The notes below the pieces were generated by a model. The model searched no databases. It saw only the letters and a program-made list of their open reading frames with translations, and was not told the origin of the DNA. The position numbers and the translations under genes were made by a program. From NCBI GenBank assembly GCA_041394845.1, contig JAWKHL010000004.1, positions 372,001 through 436,000 of the forward strand: DNA of 64,000 bases, given 5' to 3'. Position 1 is the first letter of the stretch. Each line of letters begins with the position of its first letter. Below are positions 17,260-26,574 of this stretch, piece by piece. Source of the stretch: JAHCHG01 sp041394845. Its GTDB lineage: Bacteria; Acidobacteriota; Blastocatellia; Pyrinomonadales; Pyrinomonadaceae.

Positions 17260-17761
17260 CGTTTCTCAAGATCATACAGGTCGTCGTCGCGTGGGCGTAG
17301 AGTTTTCCGGCTTCGTCGGTGATCCGGCCTTCCGACAGGGCCGTCCGGCGGCCGACGTTGATGATCTTTCCCTCGCACCGGACCCTTCCGGTTCGGATCG
17401 TCATCGGCCGCAGATAGTTAACCTTCAGTTCGATCGTCGAATTGCCGACGCCGGGCGGCAGAACCGTGTAGATGGCACAGCTCATGGCCGTGTCGAGCAA
17501 TGTCGCGGCCAGACCGCCGTGGGCGATGGCCATCGGGTTGTAATGAAACTCGGCGACCTCGGTTTCGAACACCACCGATCCCTCGCCGACCTCGCTGATC
17601 CGGTAGTTCAATGCGGAGGCGATCGGCGGCGGCGGAAGTTCGCCGGCCAGCATTTTCTCCAAAAACTCCCGGCCGCTCAAATGCTTTATCCGTTCAAAAA
17701 TCTCATCGGCGTCCGTCCAACTGAAGGTGCGCGTGCGTTCGTTTTTTAGCGTTTCCGGCAT
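17255..17761 (-). CDS. PaaI-type hotdog-fold thioesterase
   Basis: A 168-residue acyl-CoA thioesterase of the PaaI/hotdog family. Diagnostic parts are 'YNPMAIAHGGLAATLLDTAMSCA' (the HGG motif), 'TIELKVNYLRPM' and 'RTALSEGRITDEAGKLYAHATTTCMIL'. These enzymes hydrolyse aromatic or aliphatic acyl-CoA in the cytosol. The ATG at 17761 gives the usual family length with a linker; the frame is open further upstream only through a TTG. The stop codon falls in the repeat at 17164-17259. Together with the phosphotransferase and AidB it forms an acyl-CoA-type neighbourhood. Confidence 0.85.
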   Translation of the reverse strand: MPETLKNERTRTFSWTDADEIFERIKHLSGREFLEKMLAGELPPPPIASALNYRISEVGEGSVVFETEVAEFHYNPMAIAHGGLAATLLDTAMSCAIYTVLPPGVGNSTIELKVNYLRPMTIRTGRVRCEGKIINVGRRTALSEGRITDEAGKLYAHATTTCMILRNA

Positions 17762-17829
17762 AAATTTATTTCTATGAACGACCGGCTTTTCGTCGATCAA
17801 GTCTTTCGAAACCAAAGTTTTTTACTTTT

Positions 17830-17911
17830 GCCACAGAGATCACAGAGATCACCGAGGATTTTTTGATCGATCAAACTATTTGTCTCTGAGTTCTCTGTGG
17901 ACTCTGTGGCC
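17830..17911. repeat. 9-bp-period inverted repeat ('CACAGAGAT' family)
   Basis: Three tandem units CACAGAGAT/CACAGAGAT/CACCGAGGA are followed by a spacer with GATCGATC and AAACTATTTGTCTCTGAG, then the inverted arm ending CTCTGTGGC. The spacer and arms recur almost unchanged at 46710-46795, and a more diverged copy is at 41756. No gene lies between here and 18069 apart from aidB upstream sequence. Confidence 0.8.
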
Positions 17912-18068
17912 AAATAAATTCCTAATAAATTCAGATTACAGAGCATTAAGCCGTTCGGTAGATAGTATTTGGCAATGGTATAATTTTGTCAATCGAATCG
18001 ATATTCCGGAGCGGTCGGGAAAAGGCTTTTCCGACCGTTAAAAGAGACGCTTTCAAGAGGAAAAAAGA

Positions 18069-19724
<1,656 letters not shown>

Positions 19725-19824
19725 GGCTTTTGTTTTGCTTTGGTGAATTTTGTCCGGCCGCTCCGGCTTCGGGTCGGCCAAAATTAATTTGCAATTTCTT
19801 TCAAATAAGAATATCTATAAAAAT

Positions 19825-20697
19825 ATGGAGATCGAATGGAAAACGAAAGCGGGGCAGAATCCGTTTCTGCACAAACAGGGCGCTAACTGGAAGGGAGTCA
19901 AGATCCGCCGGGCCGGGGTTTTGCCCGGACGGATGCACCGACACGAGGCGTTCTATCACGAGGTCAACGTCACTTTGAGCGGCGAGTTGTTCATCGAAAA
20001 ATTTTCCGAAGCCGGCCGGAGCGTGATCGCCAAGACCGGTTCGGGAAACTCCTGCCTGACCGTTGCCGGCCAGCACGTCAGCGCCTACTGGGACGCTCCG
20101 CTCGATAATCTGGGCATCTTTCTCGAACCGGCTTTTGTCGATCAGACGGCTTTAGAGAACAATATCCCGAACTTCGAATTCATCGAGATCGCCGACCGCA
20201 AAGACCCGCTCATCGAACAGATCGGTCTGGCCATGCTGACCGAGGTCAACGCCGAAAATCCGACCGGCCATCTGTACATCGAATCGCTGACCCAAACGCT
20301 GATCCTCCATCTCCTTCAAAACCACAGCACGGCGGCCGCCAAATTCGCCGCCGGGAAAACCGGGGGCGGGCTTTCGGGCTACAAACTTCGCCGCGTCAAG
20401 GAATTCATCCGCGAAAACCTGTCGCACGATCTGAGCCTCAGCGAGATCGCCGAGATCGCCGATCTGAGCCGCTATCATTTCTCGCGCGAGTTCCGCCGTT
20501 CGACCGGTCTTTCCCCGGTTCAGTTTCTTCAAAAGGAGAGGATCGAACGGGCCAAAATACTGCTCGAAAACGAAGACCTGCCGATCGCTCAGGTGAGCCT
20601 CGAGACCGGCTTCAAAAACCAGAGCCATTTCACCACTCTTTTTCGCAAATATACCAAGCTGACCCCGAAAGGCTGGCGCGAAACGAAGCTTGCCTGA
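19825..20697 (+). CDS. AraC-family transcriptional regulator
   Basis: A 290-residue regulator. The N-terminal cupin-like part ('GVLPGRMHRHEAFYHEVNVTL', 'CLTVAGQHVSAYWD') probably binds a small ligand. The C-terminal HTH-18 domain has two helix-turn-helix units: 'RRVKEFIRENLSHDLSLSEIAEIADLSRYHFSREFRRSTG' and 'PIAQVSLETGFKNQSHFTTLFRKYTKLTP'. The ATG at 19825 is chosen because upstream residues do not look coding and the only longer start is a TTG; no clear ribosome site is visible. It lies ~100 bases after aidB in the same direction, so it could regulate aidB, which is inference. A terminator-like repeat follows at 20701. Confidence 0.85.
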   Translation: MEIEWKTKAGQNPFLHKQGANWKGVKIRRAGVLPGRMHRHEAFYHEVNVTLSGELFIEKFSEAGRSVIAKTGSGNSCLTVAGQHVSAYWDAPLDNLGIFLEPAFVDQTALENNIPNFEFIEIADRKDPLIEQIGLAMLTEVNAENPTGHLYIESLTQTLILHLLQNHSTAAAKFAAGKTGGGLSGYKLRRVKEFIRENLSHDLSLSEIAEIADLSRYHFSREFRRSTGLSPVQFLQKERIERAKILLENEDLPIAQVSLETGFKNQSHFTTLFRKYTKLTPKGWRETKLA

Positions 20698-20700
20698 GTT

Positions 20701-20781
20701 GATTTTGGGTTTTAGATTTTGGATTTTGGATTTTTTTTTCAAGAAGAACAATCCAAAATCTAAAATCTAAAACCCAAAATC
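20701..20781. repeat. 7-bp-period inverted repeat (GATTTTG family), possible terminator
   Basis: The arm GATTTTGGGTTTTAGATTTT and its continuation to 20730 are matched by the inverted arm AATCCAAAATCTAAAATC...AAAATC ending 20781, around a T-rich core. The transcript could form a long AT-rich hairpin directly behind the AraC gene. Confidence 0.8.
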
Positions 20782-20895
20782 AAATTGAATTAGCAATTTC
20801 AGAAAACAAACCGCACAGAGCCGAAAGATTTCCGTCCGGCGCATAGCTTAGAATTTCTTCCTGAACGATTTTTTCAGGAGGTTAGTGAAAAACTT

Positions 20896-21612
20896 ATGCG
20901 TCATCTTATTGTTTTGTTTTGCATCTTTGCTTTTTCGGGGCTGGCTTTTTCGCAGACGGCCCTGGTCAAAAACTCTTTCGATCAGGCGACGGCCGAAGCG
21001 CGGCGGGGCGAGTTTGAAAAGGCTCTGAAAGATTATCAAAAGGCTTTGACGGCCGCCGAAAGCGAAAATCTGAGCGAGATGTTTTTCGCCCGGCTCCATT
21101 TCAACATCGGGGTTTGCCAGTTTCAACTGGGTCGGTTCGCCGAAGCCGAAACCGCTCTTACAAAATCGGTCAATGTAAGCGGCGGCCTTTACGCGCGGGC
21201 CTTTTACCCGCTCGGGCTGACCGAAACCAGACTCGGCAAATTGGATCGGGCCAAGCGGAATTTCCGGCGGGCCATCAGGGCCGAAGACCGGACGGGCGAG
21301 GTCTGGTTCGATCTCGCTCTGGTTCATCTTCGGGAGAACGATCTCGGCGGAGCGGAGCGCGCTTTTCAAAGATCGATCGAAAATAAAAGCGTCAGTTCGG
21401 CCGACGCTCTCAACAATCTGGGGGTCATCTTCGCCCTGACCGGCGATCTGGAAAAGGCCGAAAATTATTTTCAAAAAGCGCTGGCCGAATCGAACGGCGG
21501 TTCCGCCGAAGCCGGGAAAAACCTGCGTTTCTGCCGTTATTTCAAAGAGCATCAAACCAAAGAACTGCTGGCCGGTTTTCAATTCAGTCGGCGGGAGCGA
21601 ATCGGAATTTAG
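20896..21612 (+). CDS. Exported TPR protein
   Basis: A 238-residue protein with a signal peptide (MRHLIVLFCIFAFSGLAFSQ) and about five tetratricopeptide repeats: 'FDQATAEARRGEFEKALKDYQKAL', 'HFNIGVCQFQLGRFAEAETAL', 'YPLGLTETRLGKLDRAKRNFRRAI', 'WFDLALVHLRENDLGGAERAFQRSI' and 'LNNLGVIFALTGDLEKAENYFQKAL'. TPRs form protein-binding superhelices in the periplasm; there is no catalytic domain. AGGAGG precedes the ATG. Only 12 bases separate it from the next ORF, so the two are an operon. It resembles the TPR protein at 40858 in design. Confidence 0.85.
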   Translation: MRHLIVLFCIFAFSGLAFSQTALVKNSFDQATAEARRGEFEKALKDYQKALTAAESENLSEMFFARLHFNIGVCQFQLGRFAEAETALTKSVNVSGGLYARAFYPLGLTETRLGKLDRAKRNFRRAIRAEDRTGEVWFDLALVHLRENDLGGAERAFQRSIENKSVSSADALNNLGVIFALTGDLEKAENYFQKALAESNGGSAEAGKNLRFCRYFKEHQTKELLAGFQFSRRERIGI

Positions 21613-21624
21613 GAGGATTATTAA

Positions 21625-22071
21625 ATGGACAAACAACAATCGATGATGGCCGTCATGCGGCTTTATGAAATGCGCCGCGAGGAAAAGATGCGGGCCGCCC
21701 GACGCTGGTTTTTTTCGGAATTCTCGCCCCGTTCGGCGATGGACATCCTCCAGCTTTACCGTCAGGGCGAAGAGGCCAGCGCCTATTTCCGGATGGTCAC
21801 CTCGTTCTGGGACATGGCCGCGTCCTTCGTCTTAAACGATGCGCTCGATGAAAAGATATTTCTCGACACGAGCGGCGAGATCGTTTTCGTTTACGCCAAG
21901 ATCGCCCCCTATCTGGACGAGATCCGCGAGATTTTCCGGGAAGATGATTATCTGATCAATCTCGAACAAATGAGCCGCCGGGTTCCCGATCTGGAAAAGA
22001 AACTGGAGGCGCGAAAAAGACTGTTCGCCCTCTGGACCAAAGAGCCGGCCGAAGAAGGCGCGGCGGGATGA
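21625..22071 (+). CDS. Hypothetical helical protein
   Basis: A 148-residue protein, Glu/Arg-rich and predicted helical, without signal peptide or membrane span. Notable parts are 'MRLYEMRREEKMRAARRWFFSEFSPRSAMDI', 'YFRMVTSFWDMAASFVLNDALDE' and 'LIDNLEQMSRRVPDLEKKLE'-like heptads near the end. The layout resembles DUF4760-type helical proteins, but I am not sure. AGGAGG lies before the ATG, and the gene follows the TPR gene by 12 bases, so co-expression is likely. The 3' flank is a short-period repeat. Confidence 0.6.
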   Translation: MDKQQSMMAVMRLYEMRREEKMRAARRWFFSEFSPRSAMDILQLYRQGEEASAYFRMVTSFWDMAASFVLNDALDEKIFLDTSGEIVFVYAKIAPYLDEIREIFREDDYLINLEQMSRRVPDLEKKLEARKRLFALWTKEPAEEGAAG

Positions 22072-22075
22072 TTCC

Positions 22076-22213
22076 ATTTTGGATTTCGGATTTCGGATTT
22101 TGGATTTGTTTGAAATAATCGCTGACGATTGATTTGCAGGCTTAAAGAATGGTAAATTTCCGCTGTCTTTTGCAGAAGATAAATCCGAAATCCAAAATCC
22201 GAAATCCAAAATT
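22076..22213. repeat. GGATTTY-family inverted arrays flanking a unique spacer
   Basis: A plus-orientation array of 7-bp units (22079-22108) and an inverted array (22181-22213) enclose ~70 bases of non-repeated sequence. The right array touches the ATG region of the amidohydrolase, which therefore lacks a normal ribosome site. Confidence 0.75.
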
Positions 22214-22216
22214 GAT

Positions 22217-23728
22217 ATGAATTTCCGTCCGCTCTTCGCCGTACTTGTCATCGTCTCCATTTTTTCATCGCCGGTCTTCGCGCAAAGCGGGATCAAAAGC
22301 GGTCAGCGTTACGGGCGGGTCGTCATCCGGGGCGCGATCGTGGTTGACGGGAGCGGCAAACCGGCGGCCGGGCCGTTCGATATCGTCATCGAAGGCGACC
22401 GGATAACCGAGATCGTTTCGATCGACCCGGTGGCGGTCAAGGCCGGCGACGCCCGCCGGCCGGCCGAGGGAGACGTCGAGATCGACGCGACCGGCAAATA
22501 CGTTCTGCCCGGTCTGATCAATCTCCACGGCCACACGCAAGACGGACGCGGCGGAATGCCGCAACCGGTCGAATATTGTCTGAAGATGTGGCTCGCCTGC
22601 GGAATCACGACGGTGCGCGACGTCGGCTCTTCGCGAAAAACCCTCCAGTGGCGCGACCAAAGCGCCAAGAACGAATTGGCCGCCCCGCGCATTTTCGCCT
22701 ACGGGGTTTTCCAGTCGCCCCCGACTCCGAAAACCAGGGAAGAGGCCCGCGCCCGCGTCCGCGAATTGAAAGCGGCCGGGTTCGACGGGATCAAGCTGTT
22801 CGGCATCGACCGCGATCTGATGGGGGCGATGATGGATGAAGCGCACAAGGCCGGAATGCGGGTCGCTCATCACACCGGGGTCGAAGAAACGAACACCTGG
22901 GACGACATCCGCTTCGGCACGACCAGCATCGAACACTGGTACGGCATCCCCGACGCGGCCATCCCGAGCGGTCGGCAAAACTTCCCTTCCACCTACAATT
23001 ACAACAACGAGGTCGATCGCTTTCGCTACGCCGGAAGGCTCTGGCGCGAGGCCGACTGGGATCAGCTGATGAGGGTTCTCGACGGAATGGTCGGGGCCGG
23101 TGTCGCCTGGGACCCGACGCTCGACATCTACGAGGCCTCGCGCGATCTGCAAAGAGCGCAGACCAATCCGGCCTTCGCCGAATATCTGCATCCGGTGCTG
23201 GAGGAATATTTCCGGCCCAACCCGGCCAATCACGGCTCGTATTTCATCGGCTGGACCTCGACCGACGAGGCCTTCTGGAAAGAAAACTACCGGATCTGGA
23301 TGCGCGCTCTTCTGGAATTCGAGCGACGGGGCGGATTGATCGGCGTCGGCGAGGACGCCGGTTTCATCTATCAGATGTACGGCTTCGGGCTGATCCGCGA
23401 ACTGGAACTCCAGCAGGAGGCCGGCTTTCATCCTTTGAAAGTGATCCAGCACGCGACCGTCAACAACGCCCGGATTCTCGGTCAGGAAGATGAGTTGGGC
23501 CGGATCAGAGTCGGCTACAAGGCCGATCTGATCATCGTCAACGGCAATCCGCTGGAGAATCTCAAGGTCCTCTACCCGACCGGCGTCGAAGAGATCCGCG
23601 ACGGCCGGATCTACAAGACCGGCGGGATCGAATGGACGATCAAGGACGGAATCCCGTTCCACGCCCCGACCCTTGCCGCCGAGATCCGATCAATGGTCAA
23701 AACCGCACGGGAAGCAACTAAAAGGTGA
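22217..23728 (+). CDS. Exported metal-dependent amidohydrolase
   Basis: A 503-residue amidohydrolase-superfamily enzyme with a signal peptide (residues 1-25, ending SSPVFAQ). Seen: 'GAIVVDGSGKPAAGPFDIVIEGDRI' at the beta-sandwich start, the metal motif HGH ('INLHGHTQDG') near residue 102, 'FDGIKLFGIDRD' where the bridging residue is expected, 'RVAHHTGVE' near 215, 'LIGVGEDAGF' for the catalytic Asp, and 'LGRIRVGYKADLIIVNGNPLENL' closing the sandwich. These are usually imidazolonepropionase- or Xaa-Pro-type hydrolases; the substrate cannot be told. The ATG abuts a repeat array with no Shine-Dalgarno site, and the TGA stop lies inside the repeat that starts at 23725. Confidence 0.85.
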   Translation: MNFRPLFAVLVIVSIFSSPVFAQSGIKSGQRYGRVVIRGAIVVDGSGKPAAGPFDIVIEGDRITEIVSIDPVAVKAGDARRPAEGDVEIDATGKYVLPGLINLHGHTQDGRGGMPQPVEYCLKMWLACGITTVRDVGSSRKTLQWRDQSAKNELAAPRIFAYGVFQSPPTPKTREEARARVRELKAAGFDGIKLFGIDRDLMGAMMDEAHKAGMRVAHHTGVEETNTWDDIRFGTTSIEHWYGIPDAAIPSGRQNFPSTYNYNNEVDRFRYAGRLWREADWDQLMRVLDGMVGAGVAWDPTLDIYEASRDLQRAQTNPAFAEYLHPVLEEYFRPNPANHGSYFIGWTSTDEAFWKENYRIWMRALLEFERRGGLIGVGEDAGFIYQMYGFGLIRELELQQEAGFHPLKVIQHATVNNARILGQEDELGRIRVGYKADLIIVNGNPLENLKVLYPTGVEEIRDGRIYKTGGIEWTIKDGIPFHAPTLAAEIRSMVKTAREATKR

Positions 23729-23805
23729 TGGGTGATGCGTGATGGGTGATGGGATCGAATTCGGTGAACCGAATTACATCAATCCAAAATCCGAAATCCA
23801 AAATC
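23725..23805. repeat. Composite short-period repeat element (copy B)
   Basis: The same composite as 17164-17259 in reverse: GTGATGG units (23725-23752), the core with GAATTCGGTGAACCGAATT, and inverted GGATTTY-family units AATCCAAAATCCGAAATCC (23781-23804). It begins inside the stop codon of the amidohydrolase. Confidence 0.8.
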
Positions 23806-24191
23806 GAATGGGGTGAGATGCTTTTCAGACGGCCAGAGCGATCGAGGGAAAGTTATTGAGGCTCCGGTCGTCCGGGTGTTTTCCGGCAATCGCCCGAAAG
23901 CCTCGGCGATCAGCAATTTTTGCCCGGCTGAAAGTCCCCCGGCGGCAAACTCGAATTTCGGCCCGTCGTCTTCGCCCGGAAAATCCTCGTCGTCAGATGA
24001 TAAAAATGTTTTCCCGATGAGGCAAACTCCGGACGGTCAAAAGAGGCTTTCATCAAAAGAAAATTTACCGGCCTTGTGTTTTTCAAAGGGACGTTTCTGG
24101 GTTATATTCTGAATCTGAAAATTCGGTATTCGATAGCTGATCTTTGAAATTGATGAATTTACAAATCAGTCGGTGAAACCGACGATATATC
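23806..24191. other. Gene-free stretch, possibly decayed coding sequence
   Basis: About 390 bases. Minus-strand translation gives two open stretches in different frames with protein-like composition ('MKASFDRPEFASSGKHFYHL' and 'FEFAAGGLSAGQKLLI'), as if a gene had been frameshifted. This is too weak to name. The plus-strand frame at 23813 is a shadow. Confidence 0.35.
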
Positions 24192-24306
24192 TGTAGCCCA
24201 TAACGCAAGTTATGGGAACAGGAAACCGCGACATAATATGTCGCCATTTTCAATGGCTTGGTCGGTTTTGGCAATTCTGCCCCCACGATTGGCATCGTGG
24301 GCTACA
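24192..24306. mobile_element. MITE-like element with TGTAGCCCA ends
   Basis: A 115-bp segment bounded by TGTAGCCCA (24192-24200) and its inverted form TGGGCTACA (24298-24306). Short inner palindromes sit next to each end (CATAACGCAAGTTATGGG on the left, CCCACGATTGGCATCGTGGG on the right), and a third is in the middle (ACATAATATGT). There is no ORF. The structure fits a REPIN- or MITE-type passenger element that would need a transposase in trans. Confidence 0.6.
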
Positions 24307-24408
24307 AACATCTCGCCGTCTTCGACGGCTGGTTAAAAAACATTAACAAAACATCTTCAAAGATCAGCTCGGGAGTACCGAAAATTCGGAGAAATGGAGT
24401 TTGAAAAG

Positions 24409-24942
24409 ATGTCCGAGAAAAAAGCCTTGCAACTGACGATCCGCTACGCCGACCTCTCCGACGCCCGTTTGATTTCGGGGCTCGGAGCGACCACCTTTTA
24501 CGAAACCTATTTCGAGCAGGACGAACCCGGCGATCTGGCCGATTATCTGGCCGAGAATTTCAATCCGAAACAAATGGAAAAAGAATTGGCGGACCCCGAC
24601 TCGACCTTTATGATCGCCGAAGTGGAGGGCAAGGCGGTCGGTTACGCCAAACTCCGGGAGAATTCCCGGGTCGATTGCATCCGCGATGAAAAAGCGGTCG
24701 AACTCCATCGCATTTACGTTCTGGAAAAAATGTCGGGCCGGGGCATCGGAGGTGAACTGATCCGGGAATGCCGGGCCGAAGCCCGAAGAAAAGGCTTTAC
24801 TTCGATCTGGCTGGGCGTCTGGGAGAACAATCCGAAAGCGCAAAGGTTTTACCGAAAACAGGGCTTTGTCAAAGCCGGCGAGTTGCGTTTCAGGTACGGA
24901 TCGAAGATCGAAACGAATTATATTCTCCGATCGGACCTGTGA
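24409..24942 (+). CDS. GNAT-family N-acetyltransferase
   Basis: A 177-residue GNAT protein. The acetyl-CoA loop is 'YVLEKMSGRGIGGELIRECR' (R/Q-x-x-G-x-G), preceded by the strand 'KAVELHRI' and followed by 'GFTSIWLGVWENNPKAQRFYRKQGF', the usual motif B. The N-terminal 'RYADLSDARLISGLGATTFYETYF' is typical of the branch near spermidine/ribosomal-type acetyltransferases, but the substrate is unknown. The ATG at 24409 has GGAG 9 bases upstream; an ATG at 24394 is a possible longer start. It is isolated, with the MITE-like element on its left. Confidence 0.85.
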   Translation: MSEKKALQLTIRYADLSDARLISGLGATTFYETYFEQDEPGDLADYLAENFNPKQMEKELADPDSTFMIAEVEGKAVGYAKLRENSRVDCIRDEKAVELHRIYVLEKMSGRGIGGELIRECRAEARRKGFTSIWLGVWENNPKAQRFYRKQGFVKAGELRFRYGSKIETNYILRSDL

Positions 24943-25054
24943 AAAAACCGGCCCCTCATTTTTAACCGGAAAGATTTTCCCGTCTCAATAATTGCAAGAA
25001 TCCGCCTCCGGACGCGTTCCTGTCCCGGAAAAAAAAACAGGAGCACAATCAAAA

Positions 25055-25267
25055 ATGAAAAACTTTATCATCCTGATCGTTCAGCTTTGCGGTTTCGCTT
25101 TTATCTTCGTCTCCGTCCTGAGCGTTCTGAACTATATGTTCGATCTCGGGCTCGGCTACAAGGGAACGGAGGTTCCGGGCGAACCGGAATTCGCCGCCGT
25201 TTTTCTGGTTCTGGGTCTGATCCTGACGCCGCTCGGCTGGTATCTGAACAAGAAGGTGAGCGTTTGA
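25055..25267 (+). CDS. Small two-span membrane protein
   Basis: A 70-residue protein with two membrane helices (about residues 3-26 and 45-66) joined by a Gly/Glu loop ('DLGLGYKGTEVPGEPE'). AGGAG is 10 bases before the ATG. No family is recognised and no partner gene is adjacent on this strand. Its TGA stop nearly touches the convergent cyclase gene end at 25269. Confidence 0.6.
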   Translation: MKNFIILIVQLCGFAFIFVSVLSVLNYMFDLGLGYKGTEVPGEPEFAAVFLVLGLILTPLGWYLNKKVSV

Positions 25268-25268
25268 G

Positions 25269-26123
25269 TCAGCCGTCAGATTCCGCATCGATCCCAAATC
25301 CGAAGTCCGAAATCCGAAACAGAAGGGGTCTGCTCGGCGCGGCGTCCGTTTCAAACGGTGCAATCTGCAGGTTCAAAAGATAATCTCCGTCACCAATTTC
25401 GCCGGGGACGAAGATCAACTCGGTGATCGTGTTTCGAAGGCGGCTTTTTTCGCCCGGATCGAAACCGCCCGGCCGGACGTTCCAAAAGATCCGGTGATTG
25501 TCCAATTTGCCCTCATCGAAGGTCCGGTCAATTGAAGGCAGATCCGTCAGCAGGTGTTTGATCCCCGTTTCGACGATGAGTTCCATCGCCTCGGTCGAAA
25601 AAAAAGGCGGAATCGCTTTCATATATCGGCGGAAAAGTTTGCTTTCGTCGTTGGGCAGAGTGCGGACGATGAGGGATCTTGGATTTCGGATCTTGGATTT
25701 CGGATTTCGGATCGCCGTTTCGAGGGCGCGTTTTGTAATCAGGAGATCGGGTTCGTCCAATTTGACCGGATAGGTGTCTTTGGTTTTTCGGGCGCTTTCC
25801 GGCTCGACCGAGATCAGGATTGCCGGGATGAAGACATCCGTCAAGCAATCGCGGACCGAGATCCTTTCTCTGGTGATGTGGCCGACGCATTCGGTGTGGG
25901 TTCCGTTGCAGTGCGGGATGAATTTGTACTGCTCGAAATTACAGCTTCCGCCGAGCCGCACATCGCCGATGATTTCGCCCGCCCGGCAGGGTTCGGAAAC
26001 GGCCTCTTCGACATCATAAGCGTTCGGCTGAGGTCCGTTGAACCTGAGCGGAACGGAGATGTCGAGCGGGTGCGCCGCGTCGATCCGGTAGTTTTGATCT
26101 TCTGTCTTAATGGAGATAATCAT
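25269..26123 (-). CDS. Cyclase-family hydrolase, candidate kynurenine formamidase
   Basis: A 284-residue member of the cyclase/KynB family. The metal motif 'HCNGTHTECVGH' (HxGTHxxxxxH pattern) is at about residues 70-81, with 'LIVRTLPNDESKLFRRYMKAIPPFFS' and 'GIKHLLTDLPSIDR' further on. The family includes arylformamidase KynB, which turns N-formylkynurenine into kynurenine, and with Kmo and KynU nearby on this strand that role is likely. Two oddities: a repeat of the GGATTTY family lies in frame inside the gene (25674-25712, giving 'AIRNPKSKIRNPRS'), and the last ~17 residues ('FRISDFGFGIDAESDG') come from another copy that replaced the native end. Confidence 0.75.
   Translation of the reverse strand: MIISIKTEDQNYRIDAAHPLDISVPLRFNGPQPNAYDVEEAVSEPCRAGEIIGDVRLGGSCNFEQYKFIPHCNGTHTECVGHITRERISVRDCLTDVFIPAILISVEPESARKTKDTYPVKLDEPDLLITKRALETAIRNPKSKIRNPRSLIVRTLPNDESKLFRRYMKAIPPFFSTEAMELIVETGIKHLLTDLPSIDRTFDEGKLDNHRIFWNVRPGGFDPGEKSRLRNTITELIFVPGEIGDGDYLLNLQIAPFETDAAPSRPLLFRISDFGFGIDAESDG
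25291..25320. repeat. GGATTTY-family array forming the cyclase gene 3' end
   Basis: Units ATCCCAAATCCGAAGTCCGAAATCCG lie inside the last codons of the cyclase gene on the minus strand. Confidence 0.75.
25674..25712. repeat. GGATTTY-family array inside the cyclase coding sequence
   Basis: Units GGATCTT/GGATTTC/GGATCTT/GGATTTC/GGATTTC. Read on the minus strand they encode the loop peptide IRNPKSKIRNPRS without breaking the frame. Confidence 0.85.
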
Positions 26124-26148
26124 TCAGGATTGCGGACTTTTCCGGGGT

Positions 26149-26511
26149 TTACAATCTGTAATTGAAATAATCCTCGTGCTGATTGTCATAAAGAGTTATC
26201 TGTCCGGCCTCGATCGTTCCGCTGAAATATTCGGCCATTTCGTAATCGTAGCCTTCGAAGCCATCGCCCTTCATCGTCAATGTTATATATTCGCCCGAAC
26301 CGAATTCGTAAAGCTCGTAGCCGTCGCCCTTCCTTTTGCCCGCCACACCGCAACTCCGCGAATAATCGTAGATCTTTATCTCGTCCGGTTCGACCGTTCC
26401 GGTCATATCGAAATACTTCGAAACCGCATAATCGTAAATCCGCCCGCCATTCCGTTTTTCAAACAGATTCCCGGCAACATATGCGACGCAGGCTCTCGTT
26501 TTTTGTTTCAT
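26149..26511 (-). CDS. Tyr/Asp-rich internally repeated hypothetical protein
   Basis: A 120-residue protein built of imperfect ~37-residue repeats. 'GRIYDYAVSKYFDMTGTVEP'-'DEIKIYDYSRSC' is echoed by 'FEGYDYEMAEYFSGTIEAG'-'QITLYDNQHEDYF', and a middle unit runs 'DGYELYEFGSGEYITLTMKG'. The pattern of paired aromatic/acidic strands suggests a small beta-sheet protein. There is no signal peptide. The start at 26511 (MKQKTRACVAY) is preferred to an ATG three codons upstream; neither has a clear ribosome site. The family is not known to me. It sits between the cyclase gene and a repeat-rich strip. Confidence 0.6.
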   Translation of the reverse strand: MKQKTRACVAYVAGNLFEKRNGGRIYDYAVSKYFDMTGTVEPDEIKIYDYSRSCGVAGKRKGDGYELYEFGSGEYITLTMKGDGFEGYDYEMAEYFSGTIEAGQITLYDNQHEDYFNYRL

Positions 26512-26574
26512 ACACAACAAAATACAATGAAAACACCGGGTTGAACAATTGGACGATGATTTTAATTTCAGATC

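Noticed and set aside
16373..17749. 458-codon plus-strand frame across the phosphotransferase and thioesterase genes
   Set aside because: Antisense shadow of two genes with clear family motifs, running through a repeat; Arg/Pro-rich composition.
20701..20781. Short-period arrays considered as CRISPR
   Set aside because: Units are 7-9 bases with no spacers and no cas genes; the arms are inverted around a core.
22265..23662. 465-codon open frame opposite the amidohydrolase
   Set aside because: It mirrors the codon bias of the real gene, lacks recognisable motifs and has no ribosome site; the sense-strand enzyme is unmistakable.
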